From Planctomycetota bacterium (lineage in GTDB: Bacteria > Planctomycetota > UBA1135 > UBA2386): a stretch of 64,000 bases of DNA. The stretch is taken from NCBI GenBank assembly GCA_016716265.1, contig JADJWQ010000006.1, forward strand, positions 1,763,501-1,827,500, read 5' to 3'. Numbering within the stretch: position 1 is the stretch's first letter; each line of letters begins with the position of its first letter. The notes below the pieces were generated by a model that had not been told where the DNA came from, searched no databases, and was given only the letters and a program-made list of their open reading frames with translations. Below are positions 43,301-50,637 of this stretch, one piece after another. A program made the translations under genes and the position numbers.

Positions 43301-43683
43301 AGGAACACCTTCTGGTCCCAGTTGTGCGACCAGTTCCAGCCCAACGGGCCGCCGTACGAGATCTGCGAGCGGTAGACCCGAATGAAGTGGAGGTCCATCC
43401 CGGGCGCCCGTAGCTGTGCGTCGACGGCTCGGACCCGGGTCTCGCCGTTGTGGAGCTCGACGTAGATCTGCTCGTCGAGGTCGAGGTCGGCGCCGAACGC
43501 CGTCGGGGCGACGCCCTCGAAACCGCCGGGATTGGGAGTGGGAAGGTCGGGCCCCGTGGTCGGCGAGACCTGTGCCAGTGCCGACGCGGCGAGCAGGCTC
43601 GCGAGAACGGGGGACCACAACGCCTGCGCCGCCGTCCGCGGGCCCGGCCCGGAACGGCTGTCAGCGGGAGGATGCCTTTGCAT
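37339..43683 (-). CDS. Giant RHS/YD-repeat surface protein with C-terminal anchoring tail
   Basis: 2,114 residues. The signal peptide ends ASALAQ-VSPTTG. An N-terminal beta region (MDLHFIRVYRSQISYGGPLG, then WNWSHNWD) starts the RHS wrapper. Long arrays of YD-type repeats follow (for example LGYDRAGRLATITDTAGRDL; FEYDRLGRMIGTTDTSG), then the RHS core signature YYMRRRYYDPAEQRFMTRDP near residue 1625 and YVFGNNAPDHRRDPIGE. After the core come a Pro/Gly-rich linker, a beta domain near 1985-2060 and a hydrophobic helix plus basic tail (GTSALALLGLVMGLGALGLR, FSRR), resembling a PEP-CTERM-like sorting tail. No toxin domain or immunity gene is visible. Confidence 0.92.
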   Translation of the reverse strand: MQRHPPADSRSGPGPRTAAQALWSPVLASLLAASALAQVSPTTGPDLPTPNPGGFEGVAPTAFGADLDLDEQIYVELHNGETRVRAVDAQLRAPGMDLHFIRVYRSQISYGGPLGWNWSHNWDQKVFLDGGVLKHLDGERLIVDTYAPPVGGLRECTTDGVFRKARQVGAEWEIRDRFGSIRRFLPLDGSPSQGRLTWFEDRNGNRVTLGYDRAGRLATITDTAGRDLVLAYQNGRVSSITDHAGRVTSYHRSGLDLVRVTYPAITATPVGPDGLSNDFPAGLTVEYTYTQSSDHTLAHNLDTVTYPREYANDGSAVIDIGYTGDRVTTAKVGAGQYVRATTTALPSEVAAVRLTDRKGFVTEFGFDSDGRLLRQEVETAGLRPNEPASFVTGFEYDAIGNRTVHRYPDDSYVVYARDSASPDLFRRGNVIRELHYPAPGSTLAPYVRNLIVEPIYNRPVTSQEEDETVVFDYQEGDPSTTGLQTLIDAWDIDTSGVDLTPQGDVNGDGTTAQIAGNWIRTSQTVSIGLPQPTTIHRTVTFDSRGRRTSLASGEGVLTVFVYDDQSPSEALVAVIEDADPSDPASPGNSGVQPASVPYLRALTEYQRDERDNVEIVTDSNGVRTSRVYDSHDRVVLEIAGSGFDAARLDPRLTGLVNAGYAHLVAPGYRTFYRYDRNGNLVKTIRDNSGAGDGLDWVTTTEVFDLENRTTDKTVTVRSDSDATWTRSYDPNGNLESVTTAEGRRDEWQWDERNLLLSKTRGATQAAIAGKWVYDYDLRGNLVTTTGPADLDGDGNGEQHLREYDGRSRLVRTVSPSGTVIEDVYDQFDQNSGRVRYGTPGGPSPTGNDTAANVLLSETTALLDERGRQVEIRDRRMLPANQGGSVPYTVTDEVRVTQRGYDRDDHVVRVEGPDGKVETFEYDRLGRMIGTTDTSGTQWTIGYDLAGNRVSESEAEGSSGGGVAQPLRVSYFLYDGLGRLIRKVDPAGQTEWFRRDAVGVITIRADERGPSSVDPVGQVPGVINLAGNSRRYVYDGLGNAIASHADQYAGGTGIGNDFWAAGIDSSDVPAGVTSVLSTVVVRDLDGLVTAIRSSTGRDLGFAYDAAGQLATKHFDDGTRIEIGYERDGSVRSIEHFAATGPSFRRLQMQYDADARLVSRSTVLPPGSSVEGTLLQTFQYNGFDLLTRLTDDNGTGPDSVETRVYDSLGRILQSTQNGLSVSNRWELEANRDALWYPDGRRVDFLYDTDGRLRDVRESSGAQIAHLEYFGRERPAEVAFANGITHDRTTPVAGSGQPNGYDAANRPAHVRHVTGTGTELDTTEYDHSRSDQIQSVLRNVLGATLALADSFAHDSAGRVADYDRNQPQAGSPELVQHYGFDGDSLLTALTVADALGTSTYSVQGTDAYEYSSIAGAALQNDAAGNRTGDQWFVYVYDAYDRLVRVSHKGRNGQEALPIVTYAYDAVGRRIRKVTSPGAANESTVLYAWDGWRMVEERDLSGQTVAQYVHGVDIDDALQMRRDVDGDGTREAYYLLRDGYWTVVGLSAEDGTVLERYSYDAFGGPRFLEPNGSLAYDGGVRRLRSAWDNPFLFKGAEYDAEAAEAKLQRAVLGYVAEWTEPHGYYYMRRRYYDPAEQRFMTRDPLAPASNERYDPSILVGRIFADGYIESPYVFGNNAPDHRRDPIGESTCFGAGSGAFGETVHQSPACAKPTPSTTPNNPSPNPGGTPRTTPGNASGGPQGGSGGGGGSGGGGTSSRPRPRTTGGTWKALRGAWWAFEAQSVIELAYGQECVSPLARGSAAGLVSVANTLTGGVYTDDSCWSWFLPFTDCGNDDYPEPEDEPPPDDEPQGPKSYGPFTPGVDYDGPEDSGYDANSVWTRHGKGRIIQIGNVFTWNTNNCTWPVIPPPSPPPGPPEPPPSSVAPQCPRTGDSSHGDFYLGRGQRCFPDVRGSDQENQTPPYNIPPKQAGPATLPGLRPTSLRAEQQRDGVAIDWTFGRRAGACFVLRRLPRQDGDHAVVIARGELAMATSLRDSDGRGSDRYQLDLSGSDGALLATHEFGVPRDGSQTARAALSRLRAPTVAGAAPSLRSRGGRGTSALALLGLVMGLGALGLRFSRR

Positions 43684-45022
43684 GTTTCGTCCTTGGGGAG
43701 GATCTCGGGGGCTTGCGGCCGACCGTCTCCGAGCGGGTGCGGCGGGCCGCCGTGCCTCGCTAGCGTCCGGCGCGATCGCCGGAGTTGGCGAAATGCCCTG
43801 CGTCGCGAGATTCGCAGCCGCGACACGTCGCACAGCCCGAGCGCGCAGGATGGGACGAGACGGTTCCCGGCGAGCGGCCCCGGGGTCCTCCGGCGCCGTG
43901 CAGAGTCGACGGCGCCGTGACGGACGCACTCGCAGGAGGTCGTATCGCGGAGATCCGGATGCCTCGGGCGGTGCTGTCGGCCCACCGCACGTGCGGCGCC
44001 AGCACGGGGCGCACGGGTCGAGCACAGCGCTGCCACGTCGCAGCGCCCGCGACACAAATGCAAATGACGGTCGGTCGCCCCGCACCTTGGCGGTGCCACA
44101 CCATACCCGCGAGTGCACCGCCACGGTCGGAGTGGATTGCACGCTTGCGGGCGGCCAGCTGACGATCGAAGCGCAGCCGGTCCGGCCCCGTCGATTCCGC
44201 GTGACCGCGATTCGAGTCTACAGGACGCGAACCGATCGCGTTCGCATTGCGCGCGGTCCATCTCCGCGCCCGTGAGCCACCGTTACGGCTGCGACCACCA
44301 TGTTGGCGTGGATCACGACGACTCTCGCGACGCTCGCTGCCTCGCTGACCGGGACCGCGCAGGAGTACCCGCTGGACGCGCATCTCGCGTCGTCCGTCGC
44401 GGACACGCACATGAGCGCGGTGCGCGAGTTCGGCGAGCGCGGCGGGCCCCGACGGCCCCGGGAACGGCGGGTCACCGCGCTCGACGAGCAGCGGGCGGTG
44501 CCGCCGCTGTTCGACATGCTGGCGGCGTGCGAAGCCGCGGCTCCCCGACCGGGAGTTGGGGAGATCGCGAGAACCTCCCGGTGACGACCGGTGGCGACGA
44601 GCTCTTCGCCGATCTGCCGCTGCAGGTCGATCTGGCCGGATCGTGCCGGTCGACAGGGAAGTCGCCGCGTCAATCGCGCCGGACACGAGCACGCCTTGTT
44701 TCGCGGTGTCCAGAGCGGGTCGGCGAGGCGAGCCAGCCTGCACGGCGGTCCGTTCGTGCCTACCCCGCCCGGCGGAGCCGGGTCGCCGTCCGCGTCCCGC
44801 TCGTCGCGACGCTCGGCGGTTCACTCGGACGAAGGCTCCGCCGAAACAGCCTCCTGCGCGGCGACGTCGCGCCTGGCGTGGGTTCAGCGCCCGCGGCTGC
44901 CGTCCGGTCGGCTCGGCGTGGCCGCGCTGCCAGACTCCAGACCTTCCGACCCAACCCGTCGGGGGATGACGGTCAGCAGCCGGTCGAGGGCGGCATCGGC
45001 AGATCCGCAAGCCGCCGCGGGG
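43684..45022. other. Gene-poor decayed interval upstream of the RHS gene
   Basis: About 1.3 kb with no intact gene I can support. It should contain the RHS promoter near 43684-43800. Composition is less extreme around 44050-44070 (CACAAATGCAAATGACGG), unlike neighbouring coding DNA. A signal-peptide stub starts at 44300 (listed separately). Other open frames are Arg-rich without recognisable domains. Confidence 0.55.
44300..44584 (+). pseudogene. Signal-peptide stub of a former secreted protein
   Basis: ATG 44300 begins MLAWITTTLATLAASLTGTA-QE, a good signal peptide ending in the Ala-Gln junction used by other exported proteins of this window. After ~30 residues the sequence turns into Arg/Pro-rich, low-complexity frame with no domain, and it stops at 44584. 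It is most likely the 5' end of a broken secreted-protein gene; a genuine 94-residue exported protein is less likely. Confidence 0.4.
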
Positions 45023-45730
45023 TCACGCGTCGTGGCGATCCGGAGGTCGGTGCCGTGCGGTCGCGGGTGGCGGCACCCGGATGGGTGCGGACCCGGACCT
45101 GTCCGGTCTCGTGGGGGCCGGGCGACGAGGTGGTATGGGTTCCACCGCGGGGCAGGTCGCGCTCGTCTCGTCGGGGGCGAGTCGGGCCTGGCGGAGGGGT
45201 CGTTGCGATCGACGACCGCTGCCGGACAGTGACCAGGGATGGGCAGCGCGCGGTGTCGGTGCGCGGGCTGACGCTGGTGCACCGCGCAGGGTGGGATCGC
45301 ATGCGGGATCCCACGCCGAGCGCGGGTGGTAGAACTCCCACAGCTTCGTCGCGGGGTTCTCGCCGATCGGCACCAGACCGTCCTGCGGAACGAGGTCGAT
45401 CGGTCGCCCGGAGTACCTCGGACTGGCCGCGATGGCGCGTCGCGCTTCCTCCCAGACCGCTGCCCCTGCGAAGTCCGCCACGTAGGCCTCTCTCAGGTCC
45501 GGGGCGATCTCGACGTCGAAGACGGCGGCGAAGTTGCCCAGCGGCAGCGGCACCGAAGCGGTGATCCGCAGCGAGGCAGGATCGAAGACGTGGGCGTACG
45601 GCTGCCGGGTGGGCGAGCCGCGGTCGGCGATGACTCCCACCGCCTTCTGGGCGGTGACGGAGAACGAAGTCGCGAGGACGCTGGCCATGATGGCGACAGC
45701 GAGGGCATGCGATCGCGGAGCGTGCAGCAT
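45023..45730 (-). pseudogene. Chimeric remnant: secreted beta-propeller N-terminus joined to FGE/kinase-type fragment
   Basis: From ATG 45730 the frame encodes a signal peptide (IMASVLATSFSVTAQ) and a piece typical of YncE/YVTN propellers (YAHVFDPASLRITASVPLPL; FDVEIAPDLREAYVADFAG). It then changes to WEEARRAIAASPRYSG and LVPIGENPATKLWEFYHPRS. I associate that block with planctomycete kinase-FGE proteins, not with propellers. Beyond ~45300 it is Arg/Pro-rich frame to the stop at 45023. The join suggests recombination between unrelated large genes followed by decay. A short functional secreted product is possible but unlikely. Confidence 0.5.
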
Positions 45731-46135
45731 GATTCTCGGGGGCTGGGAAGACGTCGGCGGCCCTCGGCCCGCGAACGAGGGCGCATCGCCAGGAGGTCGC
45801 AAGATGCGCGGGCCACCCTCCGGATCGCGGCACGTGCGACCGATCAGCCACGAATCTCCGCCCCGTGCGAAGTGCGTACGAACCGGCGCGGAACGACCTC
45901 CCGGCGATCCGCTGCGCGGCCGCGATCCAGGTCGCGCGACGCCCGGATTACGCTGGCACCGCGCGGAGCAACCCGAAGTCGGCAAGCTCTCCGCGACCCG
46001 GCTCCCGGTCAGTACCTCCGGCGGGGCTGTCGCTCCGCCGCTCGGCGTTCACGCCTCTCCGGCGGGGCGCCGAAGGCCCCATTGTTCTTCCGGATCGCGG
46101 TCGCCGCGCCATCGGCGGCCGTGCCGACCCACAGC
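45731..46135. other. Interval without a recognisable gene
   Basis: About 405 bp between the chimeric remnant and the Uma2 gene. I see no domain, convincing start or RNA-like feature; several GC-rich short inverted repeats occur near 46020-46075 (for example CTCCGGCGGGGC with GCTCCGCCG-like segments). Confidence 0.5.
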
Positions 46136-46765
46136 TCACGCGAGCCGTTCGCGGACCCAGCGCCGGAAGCCGCGGATCCACGCGAGCTCACCGCCACGCC
46201 GGCCCGCGACGACGAACGCGCCGAGCTCGGCGACGACGACCCGAGGGATCGCGAAGCTGCGCTCGGCCGGGGCGTAGCGCCGGTCGGGGCCGAGCACCCA
46301 CGCTGTGAGCTCGTCGTCCTTCCACCGCCAGACCTCCGGCACGCCGAGAGCCGCGTAGATCCGCATCCGGTCGAGCGACGACGACGTGACGTCGACCTCG
46401 ATCGCGAGGTCCGGCGGCGGGTCGACCGCGAGGTCGACGACACCCTTGATCGCGATGACATCGGCGTTCTGGATCCAGTAGCACTCGTCGGGCTCGAGGC
46501 CCTTCAGCAGGTCCTCCCGCTGCCACGTCGTCGAACCACAGCTCTCGCGCGGCACGTCGAGTTCCTCGGTGAGGACCTCGAACAGCTGCGCGAGGTGCTT
46601 CCTGTCCCGCTCGTGCCGTTGTCCCGGCGACACGATCTCCAGCCTCCCGTCGTCGTAGGTCAGCCGGATCGGCCGGGGATCGAGCTCGGCGCGCAGGCGG
46701 ACGTAGGTCGCCCACGACACGCCTTCGAGCAACACGTGTTCGCGAGGGGGGCTGGACACGGACAT
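46136..46765 (-). CDS. Uma2 family (DUF820) putative restriction-like endonuclease
   Basis: 209 residues. Family blocks: RLTYDDGRLEIVSPGQRHER near the N-terminus and WIQNADVIAI in the middle. Catalytic-site region PDLAIEVDVTSSS carries the Asp and Glu of the PD-(D/E)xK fold, and IYAALGVPEVWRW ends the core. The Lys that normally lies just before Y-A-x-x-G-V is replaced by Met/Arg here, so activity may be altered. Uma2 genes are abundant and mobile in cyanobacteria, Planctomycetes and actinobacteria; roles are poorly known. An intact gene within a decayed island. Confidence 0.85.
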   Translation of the reverse strand: MSVSSPPREHVLLEGVSWATYVRLRAELDPRPIRLTYDDGRLEIVSPGQRHERDRKHLAQLFEVLTEELDVPRESCGSTTWQREDLLKGLEPDECYWIQNADVIAIKGVVDLAVDPPPDLAIEVDVTSSSLDRMRIYAALGVPEVWRWKDDELTAWVLGPDRRYAPAERSFAIPRVVVAELGAFVVAGRRGGELAWIRGFRRWVRERLA

Positions 46766-46791
46766 GTTCGACTCCGTGGACTCATGCTACC

Positions 46792-46846
46792 AGGTACCTC
46801 CGCGGCGGGGCGCGGGCAGACAGGCTCGCGCCCCGCCGAGCTACCT
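46792..46846. other. Strong stem-loop upstream of the Uma2 start
   Basis: Arms GGCGGGGCGCG (46804-46814) and CGCGCCCCGCC (46827-46837) are perfectly complementary around a 12-nt loop. Outer AGGTA (46792-46796) and TACCT (46842-46846) extend the structure. It lies 27-81 bp before the Uma2 ATG, so it could be an operator, a leader structure or the end of an older transcript. No T-run. Confidence 0.55.
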
Positions 46847-47163
46847 GTGCACCGGAGATGGCGGTCGGTTGCACGACAATCGAGCGGGGTCGGTGCGGTC
46901 GGCGGCGACGCGGGCGACGAGTTCGAGTCTTCCGCTGAACTGGGGACAGGTCAGCACGTGAAGGAGGAGGCCGCGCTCGAGTCGCTCCGACCAGGAGTCG
47001 CTGGGGCCCGACGAGGTTCGGGAGTGACGTCGCGTGCTTCCACTTCGTCACTGGATTGTCGATGGTGCTGGCACCGGGTGACCACGTCGTCGCCGCGCGG
47101 AAACTCGAGGACGATTCGATCGCGGGACAAGGCGACGACATCGAACACGCCGTGGAAGGTGGT
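46847..47163. other. Interval without an intact gene
   Basis: About 317 bp in which the three plus-strand frames are repeatedly stopped. On the minus strand a possible IS91 fragment overlaps the end (listed at 47110). Nothing else recognised. Confidence 0.5.
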
Positions 47164-47202
47164 GAGGTGGACGCGGGGTTCCGGCATCGGGGCGACCGCA
47201 CA
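47110..47202 (-). pseudogene. Possible IS91-family transposase fragment
   Basis: The minus-strand frame CAVAPMPEPRVHLTTFHGVF resembles the segment of IS91 transposases that reads VPRPRRNLVTWHGAF in the remnant at about 48418-48462, including the W/F-H-G-x-F motif. SRDRIV then parallels SHRNRVV. Only ~30 residues are comparable and the frame is stopped upstream, so this is tentative. Confidence 0.3.
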
Positions 47203-47531
47203 TCACTTGCTCCAATGCGCCGCGGCTCGGCAGCAATGACTTCTCGATAACGCTGGCCACGGCGCGACCGGGGACGCCAGGCGTCCTGCTGCTGTCGCTC
47301 GCTCCCGCAGCCACGCCGCTCGGCACCTGCACGCTCTACCTCGCTCCACCGGTGCTCGGCGTCGGCGTGTCCACCGACGCGAGCGGCGCAGCCCGCATCG
47401 CGCTCCCGCTGGGATTCGATCCCGCCTGGATCGGGCTGGACGCGCGCTTCCAGTTCGGCATTGCCGATCCGGGCGGTGCGCCCCCCGGCCTGAGCGCCAG
47501 CGCCGCACTGCGCGTATTCCTCGGCATCTGA
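47164..47531 (+). pseudogene. 3' fragment of a secreted-protein C-terminal domain
   Basis: The frame is open from 47164 to the TGA at 47529-47531 but has no start codon in a sensible place. It reads APRLGSNDFSITLATARPG, LGTCTLYLAPPVLGVGVSTD, ASGAARIALPLGFDPAWIGL and SASAALRVFLGI. The pattern (P-x-L-G...F-x-I-T-L, small hydrophobic strands, T-D-A-S-G-A-A, then P-x-x-x-G-L and F-Q-F/W-G) is a C-terminal beta domain I associate with many secreted planctomycete proteins. The N-terminal body is missing. The fragment abuts the IS91 remnant at 47532, so insertion or one-ended transposition may have cut the gene. Confidence 0.55.
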
Positions 47532-47690
47532 GCGCACAACCGGTGTCGCACCGACGCGACCGGACGAAACGACGGATATCCCGCTCGGCGGGATCCGGGC
47601 GCCCCACACTCATGGCCTGCCGCCGGCGACGCGCTCCAACAGCTCGTCGCGGAAGCGCTCCAGCTCCTCGGCCCGAGCCTCGAGTCCGGC

Positions 47691-48885
47691 GGCTCGTGCC
47701 GCGTCGCCGAGCTGCTCCTCGCGGTCAGGAGGATCTTCGTCCGCAGCTTCTTCGCGCTGCAACGCCGTCAGGCGCGCGTTCTGGGTATCGACGCCCCACG
47801 CCCTGCGGCCGTGGTCGCGGTGCAGCGCTTCGACTCGGCCCTCCGGCTGAACCCTCACTTCCATGGAGTCTTCGTCGACGGGGTCTTCGTCGTGACATCC
47901 GGCCCTGAACCCGCGAGCTTCCACCCGCTGCCGGCGCCGACAGACGAGGAACTCGCCGGGGCCACCGCGCGCATCGTCCGCCGGGTACTCGCGCTGCTTC
48001 GTGACCGGGGTCTGCTGCGCGAAGACGGCGACGGTTTGCAGCTCGAAGACGAGCGGAGCGCGCTCGACGCCTGTCAGGCCGCCGCCGTCCAGGGCCGGAT
48101 AGCCTTCGGCGAACACGCCGGTCGTGCGGTCCCACGCTGGCGCGATCCCGACGCGATCCGTCACGGCGTGGAGGCCTTCGACCAGCAGGCCCGCTACCGC
48201 GGCTTCTCGTTGCACGCGGCGACCACCGTCGAGGCAGGACGGAGCGACGCCCTGGAGCGGCTGTGTCGATACGTCCTGCGCCCCGCCATCGACGAGGAAC
48301 GGCTGGCATGGACCCGTGACGGCAAGGTGGTCTACAGGTTCAAGCGGCCCTGGAAGGACGGCTCGCAGCTGGTGGTGTTCGAGCCGCTGGTCTTGATCGA
48401 AAGGCTGGCCGCACTCGTGCCTCGGCCGCGCCGCAACCTGGTGACCTGGCACGGGGCCTTCGCACCTGGCGCCTCGCACCGCAATCGGGTCGTGCCTCCC
48501 CCGCCCGAACATGACCAGTCGCCTCCCGCGTTCCGCTCGCTGCAAAGACGCCGACCTACTCATGCCAAGGCAGAGCAGAAGAGCAAGCCTCGCTCGCGGC
48601 GCCGCTACACCTGGTGGGAACTGCTCGCCCGCAGTTTCGGGGTCGACATCCTGGTTTGCCCGGAATGCCAGACCCGCCGTCGGCTGCTCACCTGGCCGCA
48701 GACAGTATTGCTGCAGCCTCCTGCGGAGGCTGATCGGCTGTGGATGCAGCGACCCGCTTCGCGGGTTCATCACCGACCCGCGCACGATCGTCCGGGTGCT
48801 GACCTGGCTGGACCTCCCGGCCCAACTCCCGCCGCTCGCACCACCCCGGGCTCCGCCCCGCCGGCCCGGCCTGTGGGCCGACTGA
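47691..48885 (+). pseudogene. IS91-family (Y2/HUH) transposase, 5'-truncated and frameshifted
   Basis: The frame reads VAELLLAVRRIFVRSFFAL, then VVAVQRFDSALRLNPHFHGV (HUH motif H-F-H), YVLRPAIDEERLAWTRDGKV, YRFKRPWKDGSQLVVFEPLV, LVTWHGAFAP and WWELLARSFGVDILVCPECQ. This is the central and C-terminal part of IS91/IS801-type transposases. The usual N-terminal zinc finger is absent and the frame upstream is open only back to the preceding stop, with no start. After TWPQTVLLQ (about 48715) the natural continuation, FITDPRTIVRVLTWLDLP, is found in another frame to 48885, so a frameshift has occurred. Non-functional. Confidence 0.85.
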
Positions 48886-49004
48886 ATACCTCGATGCTCA
48901 CCGCCGCGACCGAAGTCCCGCTCGCCCCGCGCCCGGGCTCTGCCTGTCACCGCGCGGAGCGCCCCGAAGTAGGTGCGCGATTCGAGTGTCGTGTCGAGTC
49001 CTCG

Positions 49005-49044
49005 ATCGGGCATCGACTGCGATCGGGCATCGACTGCGATCGGC
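49005..49044. repeat. 17-bp direct repeat, 2.3 units
   Basis: GATCGGGCATCGACTGC occurs at 49005-49021 and 49022-49038, followed by GATCGG. Non-coding, 61 bp after the recognisable end of the SGNH-like gene on the other side and 120 bp after the IS91 remnant. Possibly replication slippage or part of the insertion boundary. Confidence 0.75.
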
Positions 49045-49105
49045 GGCGGTGTTCGGAGCGTCGATCGCCGGTCCGTGGTAGGGGGCGAGCGAGCGGCCGG
49101 GCCGG

Positions 49106-50422
49106 TCAGCGCGAGTCATCGACGATCATCTGCCCGAGCGCCGCGCCGAGCAGCTCGTTGCCGCGCCGCACGAGGTGGCAGCAGATGTCGCAGTAGAGCG
49201 GCTCCTCGACGTCGCGGAACACCATCGTCAGGTCGTAGAACGCCACGCCGGCGCCGATGCGGAGCTGCTCGGCGCCGGCGGCCGACAGCATCGGATAGCA
49301 CGCGGGCACGCTGCGGGCGTGGTAGCAATCCGGGTGGATCGCGACGCGACGCTCCTCCTCGCCCATCGGCTTGCTGCCCGGCAGGTACTGGTTGGGCTGC
49401 AGCGCGTGGATGTAGCGGATGCCGTTCGCGCGGCAGAGCCGGTGCATCTGGATCGAGCAACGCGTCCAGATCGCGACGAGCTCCTCGTCGACCGCACCGC
49501 CGCCGACACCTCGGATGGTGCGCGGCCCGGTGACGACCCAGGACTCCGCCGTGCGCAGCGTCTGCAGGCGACCCTGCAGCCTGACCAGCTCGGAGTCGCG
49601 CGCGCGGTCGTAGAGCGACCAGACGAGCGACGCCGTGACCGACCAGCGCAATGGCGCCGCATCGAACCAGCGCGCCCACGCGGCGCGGCGCTCCTGCGCG
49701 AGCCCGATCGTGCCCGCGAGCCGCTGGGCGGCGACGTCGTCGACGGTGCGGACCCGCGCCGCCCAGGCACGCGGGAAGATCGGTGCCACGCCGGTCCGCC
49801 CATTGGCCTCGCGGTGCAATGCGATCTCGTTGAAGCCGTCGAGGTTGACGACGACGTCGAGCTCGCCGCCGAGCGCGAGCAGGTAGCTCAGCGCGAAGTA
49901 CTGCTGCGGCTGCTTGTAGCCACCGATCGCGTAGTTCAGGAACACGAGCTCGCGGCCGGCATACTCGTCGAGCTGCCCGAGCGCCCGCCCGAGCGGTTCG
50001 GTGCCGCCGTCCTGCGCGAAGTCGCGCGCCACCGAGCCGCCGAAGATGCCGATCAAGACCTGCCCGGCGGAGCGGTGTCGCAGCGCGGGCGGCTCGCAGT
50101 GGAACCCTTCCTCGCCGACGCTCGGCAGCGCCGGATTCGTCACGTAGCCGAGGTAGGGGTGCAGGATCTCGCGCGGCTGGTCGCGGGGGTCCGCGCCGTC
50201 CGTCGCCTGCCACGCGACCTGCATCGCCGCGGCTCGCTGCGCGGCGAGCTCCGCACGGTGGAACCCGCGGTGCAGCACGAGCGGGAAGGCGGCCAGCGAC
50301 AGAAGCTCGAGCGCAACCACCAGCACGGCGAGCAGGATCACCGAGAACAACGCGCGCTGTCGGAGCGGACGCCTGCGGGGGGGCGATCCGCGCGTCCGAG
50401 GAGCTGCAGCCGGGCTCGCCAT
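49106..50422 (-). CDS. Membrane-anchored SGNH/GDSL-hydrolase-like protein
   Basis: 438 residues from ATG 50422. One N-terminal membrane helix (ALFSVILLAVLVVALELLSL, residues ~27-46) follows a basic Pro/Arg stretch. The extracytoplasmic part has IGIFGGSVARDFAQDG near residue 125 (the G-G-S block I of SGNH enzymes), LVFLNYAIGGYKQPQQYFAL and LDVVVNLDGFNEIAL (the block-III N region). A C-terminal CDICCHLVRRGNELLG carries the H of the D-x-x-H position. The Cys-rich CDICCH is typical of this family branch. Likely an esterase or acyltransferase acting on an envelope glycan; substrate unknown. Confidence 0.75.
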   Translation of the reverse strand: MASPAAAPRTRGSPPRRRPLRQRALFSVILLAVLVVALELLSLAAFPLVLHRGFHRAELAAQRAAAMQVAWQATDGADPRDQPREILHPYLGYVTNPALPSVGEEGFHCEPPALRHRSAGQVLIGIFGGSVARDFAQDGGTEPLGRALGQLDEYAGRELVFLNYAIGGYKQPQQYFALSYLLALGGELDVVVNLDGFNEIALHREANGRTGVAPIFPRAWAARVRTVDDVAAQRLAGTIGLAQERRAAWARWFDAAPLRWSVTASLVWSLYDRARDSELVRLQGRLQTLRTAESWVVTGPRTIRGVGGGAVDEELVAIWTRCSIQMHRLCRANGIRYIHALQPNQYLPGSKPMGEEERRVAIHPDCYHARSVPACYPMLSAAGAEQLRIGAGVAFYDLTMVFRDVEEPLYCDICCHLVRRGNELLGAALGQMIVDDSR

Positions 50423-50637
50423 GGTTCGTCTCCGATCCGCGCAGGCGCGGTCGGCCGGACCGGGCCGCTCGCCGCCGGCCCGACGGTAGGGTCCCGGCAC
50501 CCGCGAAGCGAGCCGTCGCGCGAGCCGTGCGATGTGGCAAGTCCGTCGCTCCCGCGCGCGGGCGGGGATCCCCGGTTGCCTGGCAGCCGCGGGCGCCGTC
50601 TGCTGTCCCGTCTCCCTGCCCTGACCGGCGCCACCCG

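Noticed and set aside
40240..43413. A 1,057-codon open frame on the plus strand opposite the RHS gene
   Set aside because: Its composition mirrors the antisense of YD repeats; no signal peptide or motif, and the minus frame is clearly real.
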